From NCBI RefSeq assembly GCF_043641665.1, contig NC_092188.1, positions 15,149,704-15,213,703 on the forward strand: a DNA stretch of 64,000 nt, given 5' to 3'. The notes beneath the pieces were generated by a model, which worked only from the letters and a program-made list of their open reading frames with translations, made no database searches and was not told where the DNA came from. How positions within the stretch are numbered: position 1 is the stretch's first letter; each line of letters opens with the position of its first letter. This DNA comes from Enoplosus armatus. Lineage: Eukaryota > Chordata > Actinopteri > Centrarchiformes > Enoplosidae. Of this stretch, positions 31,837 to 62,807 are shown piece by piece. Both the position numbers and the translations under genes were made by a program.

Positions 31837-33600
31837 TTGGGGAAGGGGCTTAGTCTGTCTTGTGCATTTATGTAAGCTGTTGTACGGATGTTCAGGGGAG
31901 TTCGCTCTCAGGCTGACATTGTAACCAGAGAAAGATGACTGAAAAAGAAAGAGCTCCTGTCTCTGTGGACATTAATAATCAGGAGGACAAAGAACACACA
32001 CAATCTGAGATACAGAATTACAGATTTATAAATGATTTGCTACACTTTGGCTCCTTGCAGCCATGTTTTGTGTCTATATCTATGCATGCCAGTATGATGT
32101 GCAAGTCCTGTTTTGTTACCAAGAGTTTTTCAATAGTAAATTCAGAAAATATAATAGAGCTTCACTGAGAGTGTAGCTTAAAGGAACAATTGACAAACCT
32201 TTAAGCTCCAAGGTTGTAATGCAGAGGAGTAGTTTAAAGCACAGACATTTCAGCTCTTGGCTGACATCAGTGTGCGCACGCTTTTTATCGATCTTTTGAG
32301 GCTTTTGTCAGACTGAACAGAATAAGACGGTGGAGTGTCTTCTGGCGAGATCGGCTTCAGTTGCGTTTGTCTGTCTGAATTTCTTTCCAGGGGTCTGATG
32401 AAACCATTCGAGTTGTATCCATGGACAAAGATTATCATGTGGAATGCTATCACTGTGAGGTGGGTTTAAAATGTGGCACATTTCTCTGTTGCAAAACTGC
32501 AAATGAAGCTTTGCATTTGAAAACATGCATGTTTAGTGGCTCTGAGCCAGGGACCCTCTGAATGGCTCATTAAGAGAAATCATAATGAGTAGATCCCCGA
32601 TCTTAATTACAGTCTTGGTGGTAATTACATACTGCTCAGGAGAGCAGGTATGCAACACCTCATCATCCCTATCTCATCATTTTACTTAAGTGCCTCTTCT
32701 TTTTTTTGCCAAAGGCTGATTGACAGCTGCTGTTCTCTCACTTCATAAAAATAAAAATCTGTGGGCTGTGAGGAGCAGCTCCCTGTTCAAGTAATGTTTA
32801 ACTATTGAGTGGCTGTGTCCTTCTTGTGTGTTTTTGTTAATCTTTCACGTAGCTCAGTCACGAGCATCTGGACATTAGAATTTTGTCTTTGTAAACAGAT
32901 TTCCAGATTTTCTTGAAACTGTAAGCCATGAGGCAGATAAAGGAATCCTGAAAGGATGATTCCGGTATTTTTAAACCTGAGAGAGAGATAGACCTTTTTG
33001 TTAAACAGTTAGATCCTTGTTTTAAAACCAGACACAAAGTCTCGCTCTGAAATTGCATTAGAGGTGAGTTGTTGCAGGAAGACGACGGTGGAAACGTGAG
33101 TCAGTAAGTCGTCATACTCTTTAACAAAAAGGTCTATCTCTGTGGCGATTTACTGGACCAGTTCCAAAACTTTTTGTACCTATTAGTCATTTAGACCCCA
33201 AAATATATTAAAATAAACAGGGTCCAGGTTAAAAAAATACCAAAATTACCTTTTAATTCTTTTGTAAATTTTTGTTAACCTGTTCTAAATGCTGAATTTC
33301 TACACTTATAATATAATTATTGCTGTCCAATCTTCAAGTGGCTGGAAATGAGGTCAATACAGAGCAGAGATCACACCAATTATCCTCTATTCTTCATATT
33401 CATGCTCATGTGATCCTTCATGTGGAGGTGTCTCATCCTTGTTCCTCCTTTGTGTTGTTCAGGAATGTAAGATGGAGCTTAACGACGAGGAGGGTCACCG
33501 CTGCTACCCTCTGAACGGCCACCTTCTCTGCCACTCCTGCCACCTGAAGAACATCGAGCCGGGCTGCTCCTCTGCCGTCGCCACCGCTTCCTCCTACTAA
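15983..33600 (+). CDS. limd1: LIM domain-containing protein 1 (Ajuba family), complete, eight coding exons
   Basis: Scaffold of the Ajuba/LIMD1/WTIP family. Family members act at focal adhesions and adherens junctions, bind LATS kinases in Hippo signalling, support miRNA silencing complexes and shuttle to the nucleus. Coding exons: 15983-17222, 23019-23120, 27485-27552, 28599-28661, 29482-29612, 30612-30663, 32391-32459, 33463-33600; 1863 nt give 620 aa (human about 676). The start ATG has a strong context (AAAATGG). Residues 1-60 match the conserved LIMD1 N-terminus ([19 protein letters not shown]); residues 90-390 are Ser/Pro/Gln-rich and disordered; [20 protein letters not shown] precedes the LIM region. 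LIM1 starts at C416, LIM2 at C481, LIM3 at C541, each with the C-x2-C / H-x2-C zinc ligand pattern. Linkage to lars2 supports limd1 over ajuba or wtip. Confidence 0.94.
18033..18068. repeat. perfect 16-bp inverted repeat (hairpin)
   Basis: Left arm AAATATATCTAAAAGC (18033-18048), a four-base loop TGCT, and right arm GCTTTTAGATATATTT (18053-18068). The arms are perfectly complementary. Confidence 0.85.
18523..18566. repeat. (CA)n microsatellite, about 22 units
   Basis: An uninterrupted CA dinucleotide run in limd1 intron 1. Confidence 0.95.
19790..19832. repeat. (AC)n microsatellite
   Basis: An uninterrupted AC run of about 21 units in limd1 intron 1. Confidence 0.95.
20477..20762 (-). repeat. 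CAGTGG-ended MITE-like repeat, copy 2, with nested LINE-tail fragment
   Basis: Read on the minus strand it begins CAGTGGTGGAAGAAGTACTT, the same end as the copy at 14725, and its far end reads AAAAAGTACAATAATTGTC. A segment near 20568-20600 (GACTTTATTGATCCACAGGG) looks like the reverse of a LINE 3' tail inserted inside it. Borders are approximate. Confidence 0.55.
21193..21235. repeat. (GT)n followed by poly-G tract
   Basis: About nine GT units run into GGGGGGTGG and then about 20 consecutive G. The G run could form quadruplex structures and is prone to length errors in sequencing. Confidence 0.9.
21953..21992. repeat. GGGCT-type minisatellite
   Basis: Imperfect tandem units of GGGCT/GGACT (ACTGGGCTGGGCTGGACTGG onward). 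It gives a false PAQPSP-type open frame on the minus strand. Confidence 0.75.
23019..23120 (+). CDS. limd1: limd1 exon 2, first half of LIM1
   Basis: Acceptor TTTCAG, donor GTAAGT. Encodes [20 protein letters not shown] and [11 protein letters not shown], i.e. the C-x2-C and H-x2-C zinc ligands of finger 1 and the start of finger 2. Confidence 0.95.
23121..27484 (+). other. limd1 intron 2 (4.4 kb)
   Basis: No gene is seen. Contents are a short GT run near 24099-24118 and a long GT tract at 26788-26866; the remainder is unique-looking AT-rich DNA. Confidence 0.7.
26788..26866. repeat. (GT)n microsatellite with GC interruptions
   Basis: About 79 bp of GT with two GTGC interruptions near the left end. 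Confidence 0.95.
27485..27552 (+). CDS. limd1: limd1 exon 3, second half of LIM1
   Basis: Acceptor TGCAG, donor GTGAGC. Encodes [20 protein letters not shown] followed by FL, containing the last Cys and Asp ligands of LIM1. Confidence 0.94.
28599..28661 (+). CDS. limd1: limd1 exon 4, start of LIM2
   Basis: A 21-codon exon, [20 protein letters not shown] then M, carrying the first C-x2-C of LIM2. The acceptor (TTGAAG) is weak for a vertebrate intron, but reading frame and family match support it. Confidence 0.92.
28851..28878. repeat. (CA)n microsatellite
   Basis: An uninterrupted CA run of about 14 units in limd1 intron 4. Confidence 0.9.
29482..29612 (+). CDS. limd1: limd1 exon 5, remainder of LIM2
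   Basis: Acceptor TTATAG, donor GTGAGC. Encodes [20 protein letters not shown] and the [12 protein letters not shown] end of LIM2. Confidence 0.95.
30612..30663 (+). CDS. limd1: limd1 exon 6, start of LIM3
   Basis: A 52-nt exon (acceptor TCCCAG, donor GTAAGC) encoding [17 protein letters not shown], with the first C-x2-C of LIM3. Confidence 0.94.
30808..30966 (-). repeat. tRNA-derived SINE
   Basis: On the minus strand it shows an A-box-like TAGCGGTTAAGGTG, a degenerate B box AGTTTGAGTCC, then GGGCCCTTTGTTGCATGTCA and TTCCCCATCTTTCCC, and a tail with AATAAAGACATGACATGCCC ending in an A-rich CAAAAAATATT. This layout matches a tRNA-headed SINE widespread in percomorph fish. Its age looks moderate because the A and B boxes have drifted. 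Confidence 0.75.
31779..31834. repeat. (GT)n microsatellite, about 28 units
   Basis: An uninterrupted GT run in limd1 intron 6. Confidence 0.95.
32391..32459 (+). CDS. limd1: limd1 exon 7, LIM3 middle
   Basis: Acceptor TTTCCAG, donor GTGGGT. Encodes [20 protein letters not shown] then HCE; the H-x2-C ligands of LIM3 are present. Confidence 0.95.
32964..33241. mobile_element. MITE-like element with nested inverted repeats
   Basis: Outer ends GGTATTTTTAAACCTG (32964-32979) and CAGGTTAAAAAAATACC (33225-33241) are imperfect inverted repeats. Inner arms 32984-33005 and 33120-33141 (GATAGACCTTTTTGTTAAA and its complement) are perfect over at least 19 bp. No coding capacity. It lies in limd1 intron 7. 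The superfamily is not assigned. Confidence 0.65.
33463..33600 (+). CDS. limd1: limd1 terminal coding exon
   Basis: Acceptor GTTCAG. Encodes [20 protein letters not shown] and [15 protein letters not shown], completing LIM3, then a short Ala/Ser tail and TAA at 33598-33600. Confidence 0.95.
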   Translation, partial: ECKMELNDEEGHRCYPLNGHLLCHSCHLKNIEPGCSSAVATASSY

Positions 33601-34870
33601 CACTGCTGTAGGTGGAGGGAGACACCTGGTGGATATGTGGAGGAACTGCCAAAGAGCGACTGACAGCAGGAGTGGATATGTACAATTCTTGTTGTAGAGG
33701 ATTGATTAATGCAATGCATCAGATCACACTGTGGTTTGATGTAGAGTCACAGGAATGTTTATGAAGTTTCCATTATGCCTAATAAGGTTTTAACCCAATA
33801 ATGAAGTATTGTAACACACTAAAGCCCTACTTTGAATGCAGTGACGCCTTGCGTTATACCTGCTGCATACAGAAGTGTTGCCATATCATTTCTTTTAAAT
33901 GTAAATATCAGTTGCATTGGCTGTGTATATTTTTGATAGTCCAACTCATTTTAGATACAGTGTACCTTCAACTTCGCATTCAGACTTCTGCTGTGAAATT
34001 ACTGTTTCAGTCAGAGAGAAAACATCATCAACATAAGTTTCTACATGCAATGATAACAGTTGGTGTGTATTTACATATGAGAAACATACAAAAAAGTAAC
34101 ATTATTTGAACATTATTTTAAAAAGTCATAGCTTAACAATAATTTTTTCAGAGTTTCCACTGTATAGAAAGTGTTCGTTTTCCTCTCAAAATGGTTACCA
34201 GTGGTAACCAGAGCCATCATTGTTGTTCAATTTTCATATGCAAATTCCAGTATGCAATAAAATTATATCAAATGATATTTTATTAACACAACCATTCCAT
34301 GGAAATGTTAAACAATGCCATTATCCTCGAGGTTGCTATTCCTTTGAGTGCTTAGGGCTTAAAACATTTTGCATCAGTTTGTTAAGTCTGAGCAAGAATG
34401 CTTCGGAGAGCCAGGTTATACTGTTCTGGAGTAAATAAACAGCCATTATCTGTCATATGCAGTCTGCTATAAGCACTTGGAGATAGATTTGTGAGTTCTC
34501 TATGCACCTATGAAGAGGTTGGTATTAGGCCTGTAGATCTCTGTATTTTGTTACATTTGCAAACATTGTATATTTAAAAAGATATATATTGTAGGCCTAT
34601 ACTCATTTACTTTTCTTTCATTTTGACTTTTGTGCAAACCCCCTTTAAATACTAATTTGATTTGCAGTGGGAAGTACAGTTTTGATTGCTTACTTTATTG
34701 CCATCCATATGTTATTCGTGTCTTTGAGTCTACTAACTTAATACGTAAGTTGCTTGTCATTTGAGGTCCTTATTTCATAGCCAACTGTAGTTACGATGAA
34801 GAGCAAACATACATATGTGTTGTATGATTGTTGTAAAGAAAATATTTAATAAATGCATTGCAATAGGCCA
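33601..34870 (+). other. limd1: limd1 3' UTR
   Basis: AT-rich sequence after the stop with no gene on either strand. AATAAA hexamers at 34256-34261, 34434-34439 and 34848-34853 offer alternative 3' ends; the last is followed by TGT-rich sequence. Confidence 0.6.
34848..34853 (+). terminator. limd1: distal limd1 polyadenylation signal AATAAA
   Basis: A canonical hexamer with a downstream TGTTGATGTGGCTCTTTTTT element. Earlier hexamers may also be used. Confidence 0.5.
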
Positions 34871-35412
34871 AACTTTACATGTTGATGTGGCTCTTTTTTT
34901 ACATTAGGAAAAGGTTGATTCATTATCAAATTATATGATGTCTTGCTTTCGGTGAGGACAATTTAATATCTATTTAGTGGTACTTTTACAAATAGATCTG
35001 CTTAATATTTATCAACATTTATGCATTATTTGATCAGAGTGTAATTCATGCATCAACTCTGTCCATTTCCATTCAGTAGTGGACAGCCATCACGTCACAT
35101 GGGACACTGCAGGCACGCTGACACTCTGTACATTGCAAGCAAATAAAAAAGTGCTCAACTTGCAGAATTTGGCTGATAGCACACAGTTTTGTAACTTTCC
35201 AAGATGGTCATATTTGTCTGCAGACTATCCTCTGTGATTCAGGAATGGCTGCTGAAGTGATATGCTGTTTGGAGGTTGAGCTCTGGCTCTGGTAAAGTAC
35301 TATCGCGAAACAAACTCTCGATATCTACTGAGCAAAACCAGGTAAAGGTTATATGTTCAAAATGTTGTTTGCATCAAACAATAGAAAAGCCAAGAAATTC
35401 ACAATTCTTCGT

Positions 35413-35593
35413 AGTACGGCGACATCTGACTAGTCAAATCTTGGTAGAATTTTTGGTAGTGAAAGGTAACACGATTGGCTCTGACATCACACATTTGCTC
35501 TACACACAGGGAAAAGTTTCGAGCCAGCCAGGAGTCGAACCTAGAATCTTCTGATCCGTAGTCAGACGCGTTATCCATTGCGCCACTGGCCCG
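35413..35593 (-). repeat. tRNA-Arg duplication unit, copy A
   Basis: The tRNA gene plus about 107 bp of its 3' flank is nearly identical to 36007-36189, including TCAAATCTTGGTAGAATTTT and TGGTAGTGAAAGGTAAC, so the two genes arose by local segmental duplication. Confidence 0.85.
35520..35592 (-). tRNA. tRNA-Arg (anticodon ACG)
   Basis: The 73-nt minus-strand gene starts GGGCCAGTGGCGCAATGGAT and has the anticodon loop CTACGGA inside a GTCTGA/TCAGA stem, the B box GGTTCGACTCC and acceptor end CTGGCTC plus discriminator G. All stems pair (one G-U in the acceptor). A TTTT terminator lies just downstream on the minus strand (35512-35515). It decodes CGN Arg codons after A-to-I editing of the wobble base. 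No intron. Confidence 0.95.
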
Positions 35594-35789
35594 ATGAGGA
35601 TACACTTAAAGTAATAATTTGATAAAATAATATTGCAATAAAGGTACATCTGAGTGTTTAGAGGTGGTCCTTTTCCTGGATAAAATCAAAAACATTTAAT
35701 GAAAAGGGAACGTGTTATTGCACCATTGGCACAAAGAGAGATACTCAACGTCATAAACGGTACAGAAGTGTACTGTACATAATAGATGA

Positions 35790-35842
35790 TATAGAAAAAA
35801 TTTCCCCGCTGTGGGATGAATAAAGTCTAAGTCTAAGTCAGA
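35790..35842 (+). repeat. LINE 3'-tail-like fragment
   Basis: AATTTCCCCGCTGTGGGATG followed by AATAAAGTCTAAGTCTAAGTC looks like the tail of a fish non-LTR element ending in short tandem repeats. Only the tail is visible. A similar GTCTAAGTC motif occurs near 37340. Confidence 0.4.
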
Positions 35843-35933
35843 GTAAAACAGATTAGTTGAACCAGTGGTAGGCATTAGCCCTAAATCAACTGAACATAGT
35901 TCACACTAATTTCAAGAGTTTCGAAAAAAGACA

Positions 35934-35980
35934 CGGACCCGCCCGGAGTCGAACCTGCTATCTTCTGATCCGTAGTCAGA
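35934..35980 (-). pseudogene. truncated tRNA-Arg relic (3' part only)
   Basis: The minus strand reads TCTGACTACGGATCAGAAGA, then a B box GGTTCGACTCC and the 3' acceptor strand. Everything 5' of the anticodon stem is replaced by unrelated AGGAAGG sequence, and the T stem has two mismatches. A TTTTTT run follows (35924-35929). It cannot fold as a tRNA. Confidence 0.85.
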
Positions 35981-36006
35981 GGAAGGAAAATAAAATACAA
36001 ATGTTG

Positions 36007-36189
36007 GTAGTGGAGCGCGATCTGATTGGTCAAATCTTGGTAGAATTTTTGGTAGTGAAAGGTAACGCGATTGGCTCTGACATCATTCATTTGCTCTACG
36101 CACAGGGAAAAATTACGAGCTAGCCAGGAGTCGAACCTAGAATCTTCTGATCCGTAGTCAGACGCGTTATCCATTGCGCCACTAGCCCG
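36007..36189 (-). repeat. tRNA-Arg duplication unit, copy B
   Basis: Partner of the unit at 35413-35593, with only scattered substitutions over about 180 bp. Confidence 0.85.
36116..36188 (-). tRNA. tRNA-Arg (anticodon ACG), second copy
   Basis: A 73-nt gene starting GGGCTAGTGGCGCAATGGAT, with the same ACG anticodon arm and B box as the copy at 35520. The acceptor stem has C-to-T and matching G-to-A changes (GGGCTAG with CTAGCTC), a compensated pair. A TTTTT terminator follows on the minus strand (36108-36112). Confidence 0.95.
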
Positions 36190-36539
36190 ATTATTATAGG
36201 GCGGATTCATGTATATCTTAAACACAACTGTACATGTTTGTACAATTTCTGAATCATGGGGAGTGGTATCTGTCTGCCAAAACACGTCGCCTATTAGATG
36301 TTATTTAGACACTGGTGTATTCTTAAAGTTAATAATATGAAAACAACAGAACATTGATCATTAAAATACAAAACGGACATACACAATCGACCTCGTTGCC
36401 CGCAATGCCTTTTTTAGCCAGATGTCGCTGTCGGACGTTGGTGTCCACTATTGGCTAGGAAAGACCTTGTGTCAACTAACTCATTCTAAAACGCAGTCTG
36501 TCTATCTGGCAGTTAGTAACAACAGATTGTAAAGCTAAT

Positions 36540-36660
36540 CAGTGGAGGACTCAGGCTGCCTGAAGGACAGGGGTGAAGAAAAATAAAAAGAAGCTTCAGC
36601 TGCATCGTGAGTTATGATGGATAAGATAAATATTGTTTTATTATCACATAACTTCCGCAC
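36540..36660 (+). repeat. CAGTGGAGGACTC interspersed repeat, copy 1
   Basis: Starts CAGTGGAGGACTCAGGCTGC, then AGGACAGGGGTGAAG and AAATAAAAAG. It aligns with 38212 onward in the same orientation. The terminus resembles hAT-type non-autonomous elements; no right end was found. Confidence 0.5.
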
Positions 36661-38050
36661 TATTATACATACCATATGTTCTTCAATAAACCACAAAAAA
36701 GTTTGTTTCTGAGTGAAAGTATCTACTCACCTACACAGGACATAAAAGCTGGACAAATACATCAGTTTTGATTATCAGATGGATCTTACATTTGTCCACA
36801 AACTACATTATTGTTACCCAGTGTTTTATCATTTTAAAGACATACACTATTTCATAGCCAGAGCTATAAAGGTACACCCTTCTTCCCATGCTTAGCCAAA
36901 TGTTTTGTTCCCAAGCAGCAGTGATGTATACCCTATTGATAAAAATAAGAACAATACATTTAAAACTTTTTTGGAATGTAATTTCTAAAGTATATCATAA
37001 TCTTAAAATACATAGGTACCCAGTGAGTATTTTATTGATACTCCATAATACTAGATAATTACACTGTAATTTACTACCTGTAATCTTAAGCATCACCGTT
37101 GTTTCTAATATTTTGTCCATCCAATTTACATAGGGTGGCAGAATCCTGCAAACATATTTCAACATAATGCAGTCCATTTGAATACCTACTTTTCTTGTTT
37201 TGTAGCATTCAGCAGTGGATAAAGGCTGTGAGGGATTTCTTTTGTGTGTGAAAGTGAGATGATTCCACAGAAGGAGCACTGTAGTTGCAAAATTTAGTAA
37301 ACAAAACAAAAAACGACTTTAAAGTGTGATTTGAGTCTATCTAAGTCTAAGTCGTGGATAGTAAGACTACTACCATGAAAAGAGGGACTGTTTTTACAAA
37401 GATATTATAAATCAGACACAAGGTAACAATTGGCTTTGACAAGAACTTTTGTTATGTTACTTAAAATAGCATTGTGGTAATGTTTAAACATTGAATTGGA
37501 GAAAATAGTAAAGAACTCATAACCATTCATTGTAGCTCTAGCAAGGCCCATAGTTATAGCGCAGCTGGTGTAAAGGAAAACAGAAAACATATATAATATA
37601 GGCTATAGAGGCTATTATTGTGTTATTTGAAAGAATGAAAGTTTTCACCATCCAAATTAAATCCGACCTTCAAATCAGAATATCCATGTGGACACTCAAT
37701 TCAGTTTGCTGACAAAATATCTCAGCACGTTTGCATCTAAGTTTACACACGTGTGAAAATATAAGCTATTTCATCTATACAGAAAAAAAATTTTTAGAAG
37801 ACAAATTAAATTTACAGACACATGTAATGCACAATGAAACCAAGCTGAATTTGACAATGATTACCTGAACATGTTGGTAGATCAATGCGAGCGCTCTGTG
37901 AGTTTCCCTCTGACAGTCAGCAGTGAGGTACAGATTGGGATGGTATTTAAAGTAAAGGCGATGCACAGGATGTCTCTGGGGGTAATTTTGCCCTGAACTC
38001 AGCCAATCAGATAGTCACTACAGCAATACTACCACCTCAACAAGTTCTGT

Positions 38051-38051
<1 letters not shown>

Positions 38052-38083
<32 letters not shown>
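38052..38083. repeat. (CAG)n trinucleotide repeat, about 10 units
   Basis: An uninterrupted CAG run in intergenic DNA. It is not in a recognisable coding exon. Confidence 0.9.
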
Positions 38084-38086
<3 letters not shown>

Positions 38087-38211
38087 CTCTGAGCTCTGTC
38101 CTGCTGGTGGACTGCCTGATGATGTCTCTGCTTGTGATCAACCAACAATGACAAACCATAAACTCACTAGAAAATCAGTCTTAATACAGCACTGTTCTTA
38201 TAAAGCATAGT

Positions 38212-38345
38212 CAGTGGCGGACTCAGGCTGTCTGAGGGGCAGGGGTGAAAAAAAATAAAAAGGGCACCAGCTTCACGTGGTGAAAGTCTGCAGAAAGTCA
38301 TGATGCATTTAAACCCTGGTTAAGATTAAAATCGTTTTATCGTGG
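38212..38345 (+). repeat. CAGTGGCGGACTC interspersed repeat, copy 2
   Basis: Starts CAGTGGCGGACTCAGGCTGT, then GGGGCAGGGGTGAAAAA and AAATAAAAAGGGCACCAGC. Related to 36540-36660; the right border is approximate. Confidence 0.5.
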
Positions 38346-38737
38346 GACTCAGACTTAAAGTACAACTACTATGTCTCTATAAAACACACATTTCGACCAC
38401 CATTTAGAGGCATGTAGAGGCCAACTCATTTTCTGACATGCAGTGCAGCCTATATGGCACTGCATTGCATTTTCTCCACTGGAAGGGAATCCTAGAGTGC
38501 ACACCTAATACTAATATCTTTGGCAATAATTATATACCCAGCGTTCTAGTGGTTCATCCCTGACAGATATTAAATCAATTAATAATAAGAACCTCATTTG
38601 AAAAAATGAACAAACAAAAACTAAGCTATCACCATTAGAGATAGAGAGTGTGATAAAATCATCAGCAGGTAAGATATGAATGCAGCACAAGAAATATACT
38701 ACATAGAGAGAGTAGATAGAGACCATTACTCTGCAGA

Positions 38738-38739
<2 letters not shown>

Positions 38740-38778
<39 letters not shown>
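38740..38778. repeat. (CA)n microsatellite
   Basis: An uninterrupted CA run of about 19 units. Confidence 0.93.
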
Positions 38779-38784
<6 letters not shown>

Positions 38785-39152
38785 TGCTTACCAATGTAGC
38801 CAATGAACAGCCAGATGACTTCATCTGTCTTGGGAGGAAGCGTTGGTTTTATGTTCACTTCAGAGACAGAAACTTGTCTGTTTCTCATGTTGTGAATAGC
38901 AGGATAATGTGCAACCAGTTACTTTATTAAGATACATGCTTCCTGTATATAATATTTGTGACACTTTAAAAACACATCTGTCTCAAAGATTGAAGTCCTG
39001 TAATGTTTCTGCTTCTTTAAAAAAATCTAAATATCCTCCTTTGTGATTGTTAGAGTTCAAAAGGAAAATCAATGAGAAAATGGATTTTACCTGGATTAAC
39101 CTAAACCTGAATGATGTAAGACAATATTTTTTTCTAAATCATCTAATCAGGT

Positions 39153-39182
39153 ACAACAACAACAACAACAACAACAACAACA
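39153..39182. repeat. (CAA)n trinucleotide repeat
   Basis: About ten ACA/CAA units in intergenic DNA. Confidence 0.9.
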
Positions 39183-40239
39183 CACATCACCTCACTCTCG
39201 ACATGTTTCAACTCATGTCGTTACATCTTTGATAAATTGAGCAACACATGTAGGTGGTCTCATTTCTGTATTCTTGTTTAGCTCTACAGTCTGCCCACAT
39301 GTCATCAGGACATTTCAATAACCTATGATTATATTTTCTTGAGCTTTGTTGAATAGGCCAGAGAGCCATTATGTTTGTGGAGATCAATATATGGGATTTA
39401 TACTATATGATTAAGACAATTTATAACATAACTGTAAAGGACTTTGAGAGTTCAACTGTAAAAAGTATGTTTGGGTCAAGAAGTCAATGCAGTTGTGATA
39501 GAAATTACATTAGCCTTTAGTTTCACAACATGTGGCCAGCATTGTTTTCTTATATTGACTTTTGTTTTGTATGATTTGTATATTGTTTTGTATGCTGTAT
39601 ATTGTATTGCTACAATGAACACGTTTATAGCATGTTCATTTCCATCTTATTTTATTATTGGGTTTATAAAATTTGCATGTTAGGCGGGAGATAACATTCA
39701 GGCAGGTGAACTCTCACTGACATCACGATGAAATACAATCTCATTTGGCTGATGCTGGCTCACTGGAGATACTCCGGGGATTCCGTGATTAAATGTTCAA
39801 AATTCAGATTTCTGGTGCACTTGTCATAAATCTCAAAGCTATTCAGAGTGATCCTGTTCACATTTTTTTGCACTTTTGCAAAACCTCACCAAGAAACCAC
39901 TGGGTAGAGGAGTGCTCTCATATTGAGCTAAAAGGATGGAAAGGTGTGAGAAAGAGTGGGAAGGAGGAAAGATGATGAACTGTCTCACATCTCAAGTTAA
40001 AGAGCTAAATAAAAAAGTGGAACGTGATGCAAACAACCACGATTATTAACAAAAAGAGTAAGCTAATTTCATTCATTTGTGTGGGTTTTTGCTATTACAT
40101 TAGTTACATATTACACTGCAGGGTCTACGTTTTACATAATAATAACGCATGTAAAGTAGAAAGGTGTACAACCTCTATCTCATAAGAATAAAATGCTAAA
40201 ATTACATCCACTGCTCCACCCATGCCACCCCTGTAATTC

Positions 40240-40734
40240 TTTACAGGACTGGGCGGTGCATGAATCGAGCGCACTCACACGCCTCTGTAACCCCGCCCCC
40301 CGGTCAACTCCCCCAGTGACGACAGCAGAGTCCTCCCAATGCGGGCGCTTTGTGGATGGGCACTGGCTGCACCGTGGAGGAAAACGTGCATCCATCCCGT
40401 GTTGTGTGTCAGTGACAAACAAACCAACCCAGCGCGCGGAGAAGCACTCGACCGTTTTCATTTGTTTGCATCCAAACACCACCGGACCAGTAGAGGGAAT
40501 CATGGAGGGAGTGTGGCGTGCGTGTGTGCATTAATGTGTGCGTGCGGGTATTTGGAGGTGTTGAAGGTTTTCGAGGAATTAAAAGCGGACTGCCGCTGAT
40601 GGAGCTGCTCCTGCACACTGAGGCTGGGCTGTGACTTGTGACTGCCTGCATTGTTGCATGTGTTTCCTGGGATGGAATAATTCTCCTCCTCACTGATCGA
40701 AGGAACAATTGAAAAACTCTTCTTTTCGCTCTCC
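40240..40734 (+). promoter_or_regulatory. deptor: probable deptor promoter and 5' leader
   Basis: A local rise in GC and CpG with an Sp1-type GC box CCCCGCCCCC at 40291-40300, between AT-rich intergenic DNA and the first coding exon. No TATA box is evident, fitting a CpG-type promoter. The start site is unknown. Confidence 0.45.

Positions 40735-62807
<22,073 letters not shown>

Larger units (their letters stand above)
36190..40240. other. limd1-deptor intergenic region right of the tRNAs
   Basis: No protein gene is supported. It contains two related CAGTGG-starting repeats (36540 and 38212), a CAG repeat at 38052-38083, a CA run at 38740-38778 and a CAA run at 39153-39182. Short frames are AT-rich and look like chance. 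Confidence 0.6.
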
